Shown piece after piece: positions 33,301 to 41,722 of a stretch of DNA of 64,000 bases. The DNA is taken from NCBI RefSeq assembly GCF_000164865.1, contig NC_014618.1, positions 2,914,001-2,978,000 on the forward strand, in the 5' to 3' direction. The stretch is from [Enterobacter] lignolyticus SCF1 (GTDB lineage Bacteria > Pseudomonadota > Gammaproteobacteria > Enterobacterales > Enterobacteriaceae). Positions within the stretch are counted from its first letter, which is position 1; every line of letters starts with the position of its first letter. The notes beneath the pieces were generated by a model, which ran no database searches, had not been told where the DNA came from, and was given only the letters and a program-made list of their open reading frames with translations. The position numbers and the translations under genes were made by a program.

Positions 33301-35079
33301 TCAGGCGCTGAGCAGTTCGTACTTCTTTATCTTGCGATACAGCGTGGCGATACCGATACCGAGTTCGTCCGCCGCCTGCTTCTTGTTGCTGTAGCGGGAC
33401 AGCGCTTCGCGAATCATCTGTTTTTCCATCTCCTCAAGTCCCGTAACGCCATCGTCGTCGCGCTGTGCGCTAAGCACGGTGACGCTTGCCATATCGCGCT
33501 CCGGCAGTTTGCCGCTGCTGATAAGGTTTGGCGGCAGCAGCGAGACGTCAATCACCTCGCCGGACGGCACCACGTTAATCAGGTACTCGATAAGGTTGCT
33601 GAGCTCGCGCAGGTTGCCTGGCCAGCGGTAGCGCTTGAGCAGTGAAATCACCTCCGGCGCGACGCCGGGATAGACCAGATCCAGCCGCCGGGTATGCAGA
33701 TGCAGGAAGTAGTGGATCAGCAGCTCAATATCGTCCTGACGCTCGCGCAGCGGCGGCAGCCGTAACGGGATAACGTTCAGCCGGTAGTAGAGATCTTCGC
33801 GGAACTTACCGTCGGCGATGAACTGGTCGAGGTTCTGGTTGGTGGCGGAAATAATACGAATATCCACCGGCACCGGATGGCTGGCGCCAACGGGCTGGAT
33901 CTCGCGGGACTCTATCGCCCGCAGCAGCTTCGCCTGCAGCGTCAGCGGCATATCGCCAATTTCATCGAGAAACAGCGTGCCGTGGTTAGCGGCCTGAATC
34001 AGCCCGGTCTTCCCGTTGGCCGATGCGCCGGTGAAGGCGCCTTTAACGTAGCCGAACAGCTCGCTTTCCAGCAGCTGTTCCGGGATCGCGGCGCAGTTAA
34101 TGGCGATAAACGGCTTCGATTTTCGATCGCTCAGCTGGTGTATCGCCCGGGCGACCACCTCTTTACCGGTCCCGCTCTCCCCGACGATCAGCACGCTGGA
34201 AGGGCTGGGGGCGATACGGCTTATCAGTTTTTTGAGCTGGCGCATCGGACGGCACTCACCCACCAGGTGCTCTATCTGCGGCTCGTCCTGCGCCGGGGTC
34301 ACGGTAGATGAAGAGTGCGACTGGTGAAAAGCCATCAAAAACAGCTGCTGATCCTGGATGGAGTGCAGCTGGCCGATAATCAGCTCGCTTTTATCATCAA
34401 AGGAGACCACATGCTGCATATGGCCGTGGGTGAAATTGCGCTCGAAGGTTAATGGGCGAAAATGAATGGTTTTGCCAATCATATTTCCCTGCATGGCGCC
34501 TAATACTTTTAATGCCGTCTGGTTGGCAAACTTGACCTGATTATCTTCACCGACGACCAGCACGCCCTGATCCATATTCTCAATCATTGTCGAGAATATT
34601 TTGCGAATATTATCATTCCCGCTTTGGTCATCGAGCAATTTAGCAACAAATATTGATGAGACGTGGCGAACATAATCAGAAAACTCATGAAGATTATCAT
34701 TGATATGCTCCTGCTGCTCATGCGTGACGGCAATCAGGCTGATAACCCCAACACACTGGTCCTGGTAAATGACCGGCGTGCCCAGAAAAGCTTTCTCCTT
34801 ACAGTTATCTTTACTGGTACACCCTTCGCACAGCGGGTCGAAACGCGAGTGGGTAACAACTTTTTCTTTTTTTGTTTCAAGTACGTAGCGCAAAAGGCGC
34901 GAGTCCGCGTTCAGCTTGCGCCCCAGTGACTTTCCATACGCCCCCGTCCCGGCCACGCGGCAGAGCGCATCGTCGACTATCTCGACCTCAAGCTGAAGGA
35001 CGCTTGATAGCATTCTGGCAAAACGCTGGATGGTAGGCTGAATCTGCATCAAAACGGATAACGTGTTTGCGGGTATCAT
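33301..35079 (-). CDS. uacR: UacR (YgeV), sigma-54 dependent activator of the purine/urate cluster
   Basis: The 592-residue enhancer-binding protein, in E. coli linked to activation of uric-acid and xanthine dehydrogenase genes, has three parts. The N-terminal sensor (about 1-165) carries Cys84, Cys87 and Cys93 in DPLCEGCTSKDNCKEKAF, and a PAS domain (about 170-250) follows. The AAA+ domain has Walker A GESGTGKE, the GAFTGA loop, and LFLDEIGDMP. The C-terminus is a Fis-type HTH (KKQAADELGIGIATLYRKIKKY). The ATG at 35079 (with AAGG 8 bases before it) gives the E. coli length; a GTG 7 codons upstream is less likely. It is convergent with xdhC and divergent from ygeW. The cysteine trio could bind a metal or Fe-S cluster, so it may sense anoxia as well as a purine. 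Confidence 0.95.
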   Translation of the reverse strand: MIPANTLSVLMQIQPTIQRFARMLSSVLQLEVEIVDDALCRVAGTGAYGKSLGRKLNADSRLLRYVLETKKEKVVTHSRFDPLCEGCTSKDNCKEKAFLGTPVIYQDQCVGVISLIAVTHEQQEHINDNLHEFSDYVRHVSSIFVAKLLDDQSGNDNIRKIFSTMIENMDQGVLVVGEDNQVKFANQTALKVLGAMQGNMIGKTIHFRPLTFERNFTHGHMQHVVSFDDKSELIIGQLHSIQDQQLFLMAFHQSHSSSTVTPAQDEPQIEHLVGECRPMRQLKKLISRIAPSPSSVLIVGESGTGKEVVARAIHQLSDRKSKPFIAINCAAIPEQLLESELFGYVKGAFTGASANGKTGLIQAANHGTLFLDEIGDMPLTLQAKLLRAIESREIQPVGASHPVPVDIRIISATNQNLDQFIADGKFREDLYYRLNVIPLRLPPLRERQDDIELLIHYFLHLHTRRLDLVYPGVAPEVISLLKRYRWPGNLRELSNLIEYLINVVPSGEVIDVSLLPPNLISSGKLPERDMASVTVLSAQRDDDGVTGLEEMEKQMIREALSRYSNKKQAADELGIGIATLYRKIKKYELLSA

Positions 35080-35178
35080 AAGGTAACCTTTGAATATCAC
35101 TAACTGACTGATATCTATAGAGGTGCTACGTTTCTTATTTTGCTGACGCTATGATACTAACTTAGTGGTATCCGATAT

Positions 35179-35203
35179 TGATAAAGATGCCCTTTCTTTA
35201 TCA
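35179..35203. promoter_or_regulatory. TGATAAAG/CTTTATCA inverted repeat, candidate activator site
   Basis: TGATAAAG (35179-35186) and CTTTATCA (35196-35203) are perfect inverted partners with a 9-base spacer, about 250 bases before the ygeW -24 element. They share the TATCA half-site with the dyads upstream of xdhA and ygfK. Confidence 0.4.
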
Positions 35204-35348
35204 TTTATTGGCGAAAATATGGAAGAGATGTCACATTTTTATATCAATATGAGAATTGCTCTGCCGTTTTTATCAATTTGGCGGCTTTTACAAATTCGCC
35301 ACCATTTATTTATATCGCCTGGCATAACGCTGTCGTTTTAACATTCTG

Positions 35349-35364
35349 AGCCAATCGTTTTCCT
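35349..35364 (+). promoter_or_regulatory. PurR-box-like sequence upstream of ygeW
   Basis: AGCCAATCGTTTTCCT matches the PurR consensus ACGCAAACGTTTTCNT at 13 of 16 positions (counting N), with the central CG and the whole right half intact. It lies 93 bases before the ygeW -24 element. PurR binds with hypoxanthine or guanine as corepressor. Confidence 0.5.
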
Positions 35365-35456
35365 TTTTTTATTTATGCCTTCAACACGCTCATTTTTGTG
35401 ACACACTTCTCACAATCATCGCCATTTTGCCCCCAAAACCGCCCTTGGTTCGTAAC

Positions 35457-35472
35457 TGGCACACTTATTGTT
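35457..35472 (+). promoter_or_regulatory. sigma-54-like promoter of ygeW
   Basis: TGGCACACTTATTGTT has a perfect -24 half (TGGCAC) and TTG at the correct distance, but the invariant GC at -12 is GT (35470-35471). The predicted start is near 35483, leaving a 92-base leader. The -12 mismatch could weaken it. Confidence 0.5.
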
Positions 35473-35574
35473 AATCCCTGTATATCGCTGTCAGTCGCTA
35501 TTCAGGTTCCGCCGTTCTCCCGACCGTACAGCCACATTGCCATCAAGCCAGTCATTTACTATCAGGACCTTAAA

Positions 35575-36762
35575 ATGAAAACTGTTAACGAGCTGATCAA
35601 GGATATCAATACGCTAACTTCCCATCTGCATGAAAAAGACTTTCTGCTGACATGGGAGCAAACGCCGGATGAACTGAAGCAGGTACTGGATATCGCGGCG
35701 GCGTTAAAAACGCTGCGTGCGGAAAACATTGCCACGAAAGTCTTCAACAGCGGTCTGGGTATCTCCGTATTCCGCGATAACTCCACCCGAACCCGCTTCT
35801 CCTACGCCTCCGCGCTGAACCTGCTGGGTCTGGCGCAGCAGGATCTGGATGAAGGCAAGTCGCAAATCGCCCACGGGGAAACCGTGCGTGAAACCGCCAA
35901 CATGATCTCCTTCTGCGCTGACGCCATCGGCATTCGTGACGATATGTACCTCGGCGCGGGCAACGCCTACATGCGCGAAGTGGGCGCCGCCCTGGACGAC
36001 GGGCATAAGCAGGGCGTGCTGCCGCAGCGTCCGGCGCTCATTAACCTGCAGTGCGATATCGACCACCCGACCCAGTCAATGGCCGACCTCGCCTGGCTGC
36101 GTGAGCACTTCGGCTCGCTGGAAAACCTCAAGGGCAAGAAGATAGCCATGACCTGGGCCTACTCCCCAAGCTACGGCAAACCGCTCTCCGTACCGCAGGG
36201 CATTATCGGCCTGATGACGCGTTTTGGAATGGACGTCACGCTGGCGCATCCGGAAGGTTACGACCTGATTCCGGACGTTATCGAAGTGGCGAAAAACAAC
36301 GCCAAAGCCTCCGGCGGCAGCTTCCGTCAGGTCACCGATATGGCGGAAGCCTTTAAAGATGCGGATATCGTCTATCCGAAGTCCTGGGCGCCGTACAAGG
36401 TCATGGAGCAGCGCACCGAGCTGCTGCGCGCGAACGATCACGACGGGCTGAAAACCCTGGAAAAAGCCTGCCTGGCGCAGAACGCCAACCACAAAGACTG
36501 GCACTGCACCGAAGAGATGATGAAGCTGACCCGCGACGGCAACGCGCTTTATATGCACTGTCTGCCTGCCGATATCACCGGCGTCTCCTGCGCTGAAGGT
36601 GAAGTTACCGAAGGCGTCTTCGAAAAATACCGCATCGAAACCTACAAAGAGGCGAGCTGGAAACCGTACATCATCGCCGCGATGATTCTGGCCCGTAAAT
36701 ACGCTAAACCGGGCATGGTGCTGGAACAGCTGCTCAGGGAAGCGCAAAAGCGCATCAAGTAA
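35575..36762 (+). CDS. ygeW: YgeW, knotted carbamoyltransferase of the purine/urate cluster
   Basis: The 395-residue product is an ATCase/OTCase-type transcarbamylase with a knotted fold. The carbamoyl-phosphate loop STRTR is at 70-74 in FRDNSTRTRFSYAS, and the HCLPAD motif lies near the C-terminus. E. coli YgeW lacks ATCase/OTCase activity; its natural partner is thought to be a purine-derived ureido compound, releasing carbamoyl phosphate for YqeA. The ATG at 35575 has AGGA 8 bases upstream and agrees with E. coli (MKTVNELIKDIN). It heads the run ygeW-ygeX-ygeY-hyuA-yqeA with 18-60 base gaps. Confidence 0.95.
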   Translation: MKTVNELIKDINTLTSHLHEKDFLLTWEQTPDELKQVLDIAAALKTLRAENIATKVFNSGLGISVFRDNSTRTRFSYASALNLLGLAQQDLDEGKSQIAHGETVRETANMISFCADAIGIRDDMYLGAGNAYMREVGAALDDGHKQGVLPQRPALINLQCDIDHPTQSMADLAWLREHFGSLENLKGKKIAMTWAYSPSYGKPLSVPQGIIGLMTRFGMDVTLAHPEGYDLIPDVIEVAKNNAKASGGSFRQVTDMAEAFKDADIVYPKSWAPYKVMEQRTELLRANDHDGLKTLEKACLAQNANHKDWHCTEEMMKLTRDGNALYMHCLPADITGVSCAEGEVTEGVFEKYRIETYKEASWKPYIIAAMILARKYAKPGMVLEQLLREAQKRIK

Positions 36763-36769
36763 CGTCAGG

Positions 36770-36787
36770 GCCGGCCTGCGGGCCGGC
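36770..36787 (+). other. hairpin between ygeW and ygeX
   Basis: GCCGGCC (36770-36776) pairs with GGCCGGC (36781-36787). Without a U-run it is more likely a processing or stability hairpin, or a partial terminator, inside the operon. Confidence 0.5.
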
Positions 36788-36822
36788 TTCCTCCTCTCAG
36801 TTATGAAGGATAAGGACAGAAT

Positions 36823-38022
36823 ATGTCTGCTTTCTCATTGAAAATGGATATTGCCGATAACCGATTCTTTACGGGCGAAACGTCACCGCTGTTTTCTCGC
36901 CAGCAGGCGCAACAGGCACGTCATTTTCATCAAAAAATCGCCGGGTATCAGCCGACGCCGCTGCACGCGCTCAACGATCTGGCCAGGCTGTTCGGCGTCA
37001 GCAAAATTCTCGTTAAAGATGAGTCGCAACGCTTCGGTCTCAATGCATTCAAAATGCTGGGCGGCGCCTACGCTATCGCGCAGCTGCTTTGCGAGAAATA
37101 CCGCTTAGACATCAATACGTTTTCTTTTGACGCTATCAAAACCACCATCAAAGAAAAGATGACGTTCGCCACCACCACCGACGGCAACCACGGCCGCGGC
37201 GTAGCGTGGGCCGCGCAGCAGCTCGGACAGAACGCGGTGGTGTATATGCCAAAAGGCTCCGCGCAGGAGCGCGTCGACGCCATCCTTCAGCTCGGCGCAG
37301 AGTGCATCGTCACCGATATGAACTATGACGACACGGTGCGCTTTACCATGAAAACCGCCCAGCAAAACGGCTGGGAAGTGGTACAGGACACCGCCTGGGA
37401 AGGCTACACCAAAATCCCAACCTGGATTATGCAGGGCTACGCCACCCTGGCCGACGAAGCCGTCGAGCAAATGGCCAGCATGGGCATCGCCCGCCCGACG
37501 CACGTGTTCCTGCAGGCGGGCGTCGGCGCGATGGCCGGCGGCGTCCTGGGCTATCTGGTCGACGTCTACGGCGCGCGTAACCTCCACTCGGTCATCGTCG
37601 AACCGGAGCTGGCGGACTGCGTCTACCGCTCGGGCGTTAAGGGGCAGATCGTGAACGTCGGCGGCGATATGGCCACCATTATGGCGGGCCTCGCCTGCGG
37701 CGAACCGAACCCGCTCGGCTGGGAGGTATTACGCAACTGCGCCACCCAGTTCATCTCCTGCCAGGATGCGGTCGCCGCGCTCGGCATGCGCGTTCTGGGC
37801 AACCCAATGGGCAAGGATCCGCGGGTTATTTCCGGCGAATCCGGCGCCGTTGGTCTTGGCATTCTTGCCGCCGTTCACTTCCATCCGCAGCGCGACGCGC
37901 TGATGCATAAGCTCGGTCTGGACAAAGACGCCGTCGTGCTGGTGATAAGCACCGAAGGCGACACCGACGTTAAGCACTACCGGGAAGTGGTCTGGGAAGG
38001 CAAACATCCGGCTGCGCGTTAA
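36823..38022 (+). CDS. ygeX: YgeX, 2,3-diaminopropionate ammonia-lyase
   Basis: The PLP enzyme cleaves 2,3-diaminopropionate to pyruvate and two ammonia. The 399-residue product has the Schiff-base Lys77 in NAFKMLGGAYA, the asparagine/DGNHGRG loop that grips substrate, and the Gly-rich phosphate-binding loop in FLQAGVGAMAGGVLGY. Length and motifs fit E. coli YgeX. In the cluster it takes the amino-acid fragment from opened purine rings into central metabolism. GAAGGA lies before the ATG. Confidence 0.96.
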   Translation: MSAFSLKMDIADNRFFTGETSPLFSRQQAQQARHFHQKIAGYQPTPLHALNDLARLFGVSKILVKDESQRFGLNAFKMLGGAYAIAQLLCEKYRLDINTFSFDAIKTTIKEKMTFATTTDGNHGRGVAWAAQQLGQNAVVYMPKGSAQERVDAILQLGAECIVTDMNYDDTVRFTMKTAQQNGWEVVQDTAWEGYTKIPTWIMQGYATLADEAVEQMASMGIARPTHVFLQAGVGAMAGGVLGYLVDVYGARNLHSVIVEPELADCVYRSGVKGQIVNVGGDMATIMAGLACGEPNPLGWEVLRNCATQFISCQDAVAALGMRVLGNPMGKDPRVISGESGAVGLGILAAVHFHPQRDALMHKLGLDKDAVVLVISTEGDTDVKHYREVVWEGKHPAAR

Positions 38023-38049
38023 TCACTTTTTTCATGGAGACAAACACTC

Positions 38050-39264
38050 ATGGCTAAACATATTCCGTTCAAACTTATTCTGGAAAAAGCACAGCACTAT
38101 CAGGACGACATGACCCGCTTTCTGCGCGACATGATCGCCATTCCCAGCGAAAGCTGCGATGAAAAGCGCGTGATCCATCGCATTAAAGAAGAGATGGAAA
38201 AAGTCGGTTTCGACAAAGTGGTTATCGACCCGATGGGCAACATCCTGGGCTACGTCGGCCACGGCCCGCGCCTGGTCGCCATGGATGCGCATATCGATAC
38301 CGTCGGTATCGGCAACATCAAGAACTGGACGTTCGACCCGTATCAGGGGATGGAAGACGATGAAATCATCGGCGGACGCGGCGCGTCTGACCAGGAAGGC
38401 GGGATGGCATCAATGGTCTACGCCGGGAAAATCATCAAAGATCTGGGCCTCGAAGATGAGTATACCCTGCTGGTCACCGGCACCGTGCAGGAGGAAGACT
38501 GCGACGGCCTGTGCTGGCAGTACATCATCGAGCAGTCCGGTATTCGCCCTGAGTTTGTGGTCAGCACCGAGCCGACCGACTGCCAGATCTACCGCGGCCA
38601 GCGCGGACGCATGGAGATTCGCATCGATGTCCAGGGCGTCAGCTGCCACGGCTCCGCGCCAGAGCGCGGCGATAACGCCATCTTCAAAATGGGGCCGATC
38701 CTCAACGAGCTGCAGGGTTTGTCCCAGCGCCTGGGCAACGATGAGTTTCTCGGCAAAGGCACCCTGACCGTGTCTGAAATTTTCTTCACCTCGCCAAGCC
38801 GCTGCGCGGTCGCCGACAGCTGCGCCGTTTCCATCGACCGCCGTCTGACCTGGGGAGAAACCTGGGAAGGCGCGCTGGACGAAATCCGCGCCCTGCCGGC
38901 CGTGCAAAAGGCCAATGCCGTGGTTTCCATGTACAACTATGACCGCCCGTCGTGGACCGGCCTCGTCTATCCAACCGAGTGCTACTTCCCGACCTGGAAA
39001 GTGGAAGAGAACCATTTCACCGTGCAGGCGCTCAGCAACGCCTATGAAGGGCTGTTCGGCAAAGCGCCGGTGGTCGACAAGTGGACCTTCTCCACCAACG
39101 GCGTCTCCATCATGGGCCGTCACGGCATTCCGGTGATTGGTTTTGGTCCGGGTAAAGAGCCGGAAGCCCACGCGCCAAACGAGAAAACCTGGAAGTCGCA
39201 TCTGGTGACCTGCGCCGCCATGTATGCCGCTATCCCGCTAAGCTGGCTGGCCTGCGAAAAATAA
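38050..39264 (+). CDS. ygeY: YgeY, M20-family metallohydrolase
   Basis: The 404-residue product is a cytosolic di-zinc amidohydrolase/peptidase-like enzyme of the M20 family. Metal ligands and catalytic residues can be seen as His81 and Asp83 (AMDAHIDTVG), Asp114 (GASDQEGG), Glu148-Glu149 (VQEED) and STEPTD. Its substrate in the urate pathway is inferred to be a ureido or N-carbamoyl amino acid. It is the third gene of the ygeW run. Confidence 0.94.
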   Translation: MAKHIPFKLILEKAQHYQDDMTRFLRDMIAIPSESCDEKRVIHRIKEEMEKVGFDKVVIDPMGNILGYVGHGPRLVAMDAHIDTVGIGNIKNWTFDPYQGMEDDEIIGGRGASDQEGGMASMVYAGKIIKDLGLEDEYTLLVTGTVQEEDCDGLCWQYIIEQSGIRPEFVVSTEPTDCQIYRGQRGRMEIRIDVQGVSCHGSAPERGDNAIFKMGPILNELQGLSQRLGNDEFLGKGTLTVSEIFFTSPSRCAVADSCAVSIDRRLTWGETWEGALDEIRALPAVQKANAVVSMYNYDRPSWTGLVYPTECYFPTWKVEENHFTVQALSNAYEGLFGKAPVVDKWTFSTNGVSIMGRHGIPVIGFGPGKEPEAHAPNEKTWKSHLVTCAAMYAAIPLSWLACEK

Positions 39265-39278
39265 TCCCCGCTCATCCC

Positions 39279-39300
39279 TCCCGCCGGGCCTCCGGCGGGA
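39279..39300 (+). other. hairpin between ygeY and hyuA
   Basis: TCCCGCCGG (39279-39287) pairs perfectly with CCGGCGGGA (39292-39300), 14 bases before hyuA. No U-run; probable processing or attenuating hairpin within the operon. Confidence 0.5.
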
Positions 39301-39314
39301 ATCTGGAGTGTTTT

Positions 39315-40703
39315 ATGCGCGTACTGATTAAAAACGGCACCGTGGTCAACGCCGACCGTAAAGCGAAACAGGATTTGCTTATCGAAAACGGCATCGTGCG
39401 TGAGCTGGCCGATAGCATTAACCCGGAGCTCCCGTGCGACATCATCGATGCGGAAGGCTGCTACGTCATGCCCGGCGGCGTCGATGTCCATACCCATTTT
39501 AATATCGACACCGGTCTTGCCCGCAGCTGTGATGATTTTTTTACCGGTACCCGCGCTGCCGCGTGTGGCGGTACAACAACCATTATCGACCATATGGGTT
39601 TCGGCCCCGCCGGGTGCAGGCTGCATCATCAGCTGGAGGTGTACCACGGCTATGCCGCCCACAAGGCGGTGATCGACTACAGCTTCCATGGCGTCATTCA
39701 GCACATCAACCACGCCATTCTGGATGAAATTCCGATGATGGTGGAAGCCGGTATCAGCAGCTTCAAGCTCTACCTGACCTACCAGTACAAGCTCAGCGAT
39801 GACGAGGTGCTACAGGCGCTGCGCCACCTGAGCAAGGCAGGCGCGCTGACCACCGTTCATCCGGAAAACGACGCTGTTATCGCCAGAAAGCGCGTAGAGT
39901 TTCTGGCGGCGGGTAAAACCGCGCCGCGCTACCACGCGCTGAGCCGCCCCGCCGAATGCGAAGCCGAGGCCATCGCCCGGATGATTAATCTGGCCCAGCT
40001 TTCGGACAACGCGCCGCTGTATATCGTCCATTTATCCAATGCGCTGGGTCTTGACTATCTGCGCCTGGCGAAGGCGCGACACCAGCCGGTGTGGATTGAA
40101 ACCTGCCCGCAGTATCTTCTGCTGGACGAGCGCTGCTATGAGCGTGAAGACGCGCTGAAGTTTATCCTCAGCCCGCCGCTGCGCAACGCCAGCAATAACG
40201 ATGCCCTGTGGGGCGGTATCAGCGACGGGGCTATCGACGTGGTGGCGACCGACCACTGCACCTTCTCGATGGCCCAGCGCCAGCAGCTTTCCGGCGGCAG
40301 CTTCAACCGCTGCCCAAACGGCCTGCCGGGCGTGGAAAACCGCCTGCTGCTGCTGTTTTCCCACGGCGTGATGAGCGGACGGATTACGCCGGAGCGCTTT
40401 GTCGCATTGACCAGCGCGACGCCCGCGAAGCTTTTCGGCGTGTGGCCGCATAAAGGGCAGCTGGCCCCCGGCGCCGACGGCGATGTGGTCATCATCGACC
40501 CGCGTAAAACCACCACGATTCTCCATGAAGAGTTGCATGACAACGCCGACTACTCGCCCTGGGAGGGTTTTCAGTGTCAGGGCGCTATCCGGCAGACCCT
40601 GTCCCACGGCAGAGTCATTTTTAACGATGGCCAGTTTACCGGTTCGGCGGGCCAGGGCCACTTCCTGCGCCGCAAACCCTTTTCCCCCTTCAACGGGAAG
40701 TGA
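39315..40703 (+). CDS. hyuA: HyuA, D-stereospecific phenylhydantoinase/dihydropyrimidinase-like amidohydrolase
   Basis: The 462-residue cyclic amidohydrolase opens hydantoin- or dihydropyrimidine-like rings. The binuclear metal site is visible as His59 and His61 (DVHTHFN), the carboxylated Lys151 (SSFKLYLTYQYK), His residues in the VHPEN and YIVHLSN segments, and Asp in VATDHCTF. Length matches E. coli HyuA. In the cluster it is the ring-opening step after reduction and deamination of purines, although its physiological substrate is not proven. yqeA starts 18 bases after it. Confidence 0.95.
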   Translation: MRVLIKNGTVVNADRKAKQDLLIENGIVRELADSINPELPCDIIDAEGCYVMPGGVDVHTHFNIDTGLARSCDDFFTGTRAAACGGTTTIIDHMGFGPAGCRLHHQLEVYHGYAAHKAVIDYSFHGVIQHINHAILDEIPMMVEAGISSFKLYLTYQYKLSDDEVLQALRHLSKAGALTTVHPENDAVIARKRVEFLAAGKTAPRYHALSRPAECEAEAIARMINLAQLSDNAPLYIVHLSNALGLDYLRLAKARHQPVWIETCPQYLLLDERCYEREDALKFILSPPLRNASNNDALWGGISDGAIDVVATDHCTFSMAQRQQLSGGSFNRCPNGLPGVENRLLLLFSHGVMSGRITPERFVALTSATPAKLFGVWPHKGQLAPGADGDVVIIDPRKTTTILHEELHDNADYSPWEGFQCQGAIRQTLSHGRVIFNDGQFTGSAGQGHFLRRKPFSPFNGK

Positions 40704-40721
40704 CAATACAGTGAGGATTGA

Positions 40722-41654
40722 ATGAGTAAGAAAATTGTTCTCGCCCTGGGCGGGAATGCCTTAGGCGACGATCTCGCCGGGCAGATGAAGGCCGTGAAGC
40801 AAACCGCGCAGGCGATTGTCGATCTCATTGCCCAGGGGCATCAGGTCGTGGTCACCCACGGCAACGGCCCGCAGGTTGGTATGATTAACCTCGCCTTTGA
40901 GGCTGCGGCCAAAACCGAAGCCCATACCCCAATGCTGCCGATGTCGGTCTGCGTGGCGCTGAGCCAGGGCTATATTGGCTACGACCTGCAGAATGCCCTG
41001 CGCGAAGAGCTGCTCTCCCGCGATATGCACATTCCGGTGGCGACGTTAATTACCCAGGTGGAAGTCGACGCCAACGATCCGGCGTTCAGCAACCCGACCA
41101 AGCCTATCGGCTCGTTCTTCAGCAAAGAAGAGGCCGGGCACCTGAGCCGCCAGGGCTATACCATGAAAGAGGATGCCGGGCGCGGCTACCGCCGCGTCGT
41201 GGCCTCGCCGAAACCGGTGGATATCATCGAAAAAGAGACGGTAAAAGCGATGATGGAGGCAGGCCACGTGGTGATTACCGTCGGCGGCGGCGGTATTCCG
41301 GTCACGCGCGAGGGGAACCATCTGCGCGGCGCCAGCGCGGTGATTGATAAGGACTGGGCCAGCGCGAAGCTTGCCGCCATGATTGACGCCGACATGCTGA
41401 TCATCCTCACCGCCGTGGAGAAAGTCGCCATCAACTTCGGTAAGCCGAACGAACAGTGGCTGGACGCACTGTCGCTGAACGACGCCGAACGCTTCATCGC
41501 CGAGGGCCATTTCGCCAAAGGCTCGATGCTGCCGAAAGTAGAAGCCGCCGCCTCGTTTGCCCGCTCGCGCCCGGGACGCAAGGCGCTGATTACGGTGCTG
41601 GACAAAGCCAAAGAGGGGATCGAAGGGAAAACCGGCACGGTGATTAGCGGTTAA
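40722..41654 (+). CDS. yqeA: YqeA, carbamate kinase
   Basis: The 310-residue amino-acid-kinase-fold enzyme converts carbamoyl phosphate plus ADP to ATP and carbamate. It has ALGGNAL at the N-terminus, THGNGPQVGMI, and ITVGGGGIPVTREG typical of ArcC-type carbamate kinases. Next to YgeW it gives the pathway a substrate-level phosphorylation step. It ends the ygeW run; a terminator for the convergent yqeB gene follows. Confidence 0.95.
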   Translation: MSKKIVLALGGNALGDDLAGQMKAVKQTAQAIVDLIAQGHQVVVTHGNGPQVGMINLAFEAAAKTEAHTPMLPMSVCVALSQGYIGYDLQNALREELLSRDMHIPVATLITQVEVDANDPAFSNPTKPIGSFFSKEEAGHLSRQGYTMKEDAGRGYRRVVASPKPVDIIEKETVKAMMEAGHVVITVGGGGIPVTREGNHLRGASAVIDKDWASAKLAAMIDADMLIILTAVEKVAINFGKPNEQWLDALSLNDAERFIAEGHFAKGSMLPKVEAAASFARSRPGRKALITVLDKAKEGIEGKTGTVISG

Positions 41655-41674
41655 CGCGCCGGCCCTACCGGCAC

Positions 41675-41704
41675 AAAAAACCCTCTCCGTTGCGGGAGAG
41701 GGTT
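41675..41704 (-). terminator. intrinsic terminator of yqeCB (between yqeA and yqeB)
   Basis: AACCCTCTCC (41679-41688) pairs with GGAGAGGGTT (41695-41704). Read leftward it is followed by a run of T, so it fits yqeB best, and it may also end the yqeA transcript. Confidence 0.85.
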
Positions 41705-41722
41705 GAACAGTGACTGCACATC

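Larger units (their letters stand above)
35080..35574. promoter_or_regulatory. uacR-ygeW divergent regulatory region
   Basis: This 495-base AT-rich spacer holds no gene. It contains an imperfect dyad GATACTA/TGGTATC (35153-35172), the dyad TGATAAAG/CTTTATCA (35179-35203), a PurR-box-like 16-mer (35349-35364) and a -24/-12-like element (35457-35472), each listed separately where supported. The frame of ygeW stays open upstream to 35398, but that start lies before the promoter element. Confidence 0.6.

Noticed and set aside
35398..35574. 59-codon N-terminal extension of ygeW
   Set aside because: It spans the sigma-54-like element, has no ribosome-binding site, and E. coli YgeW starts at the ATG equivalent to 35575.
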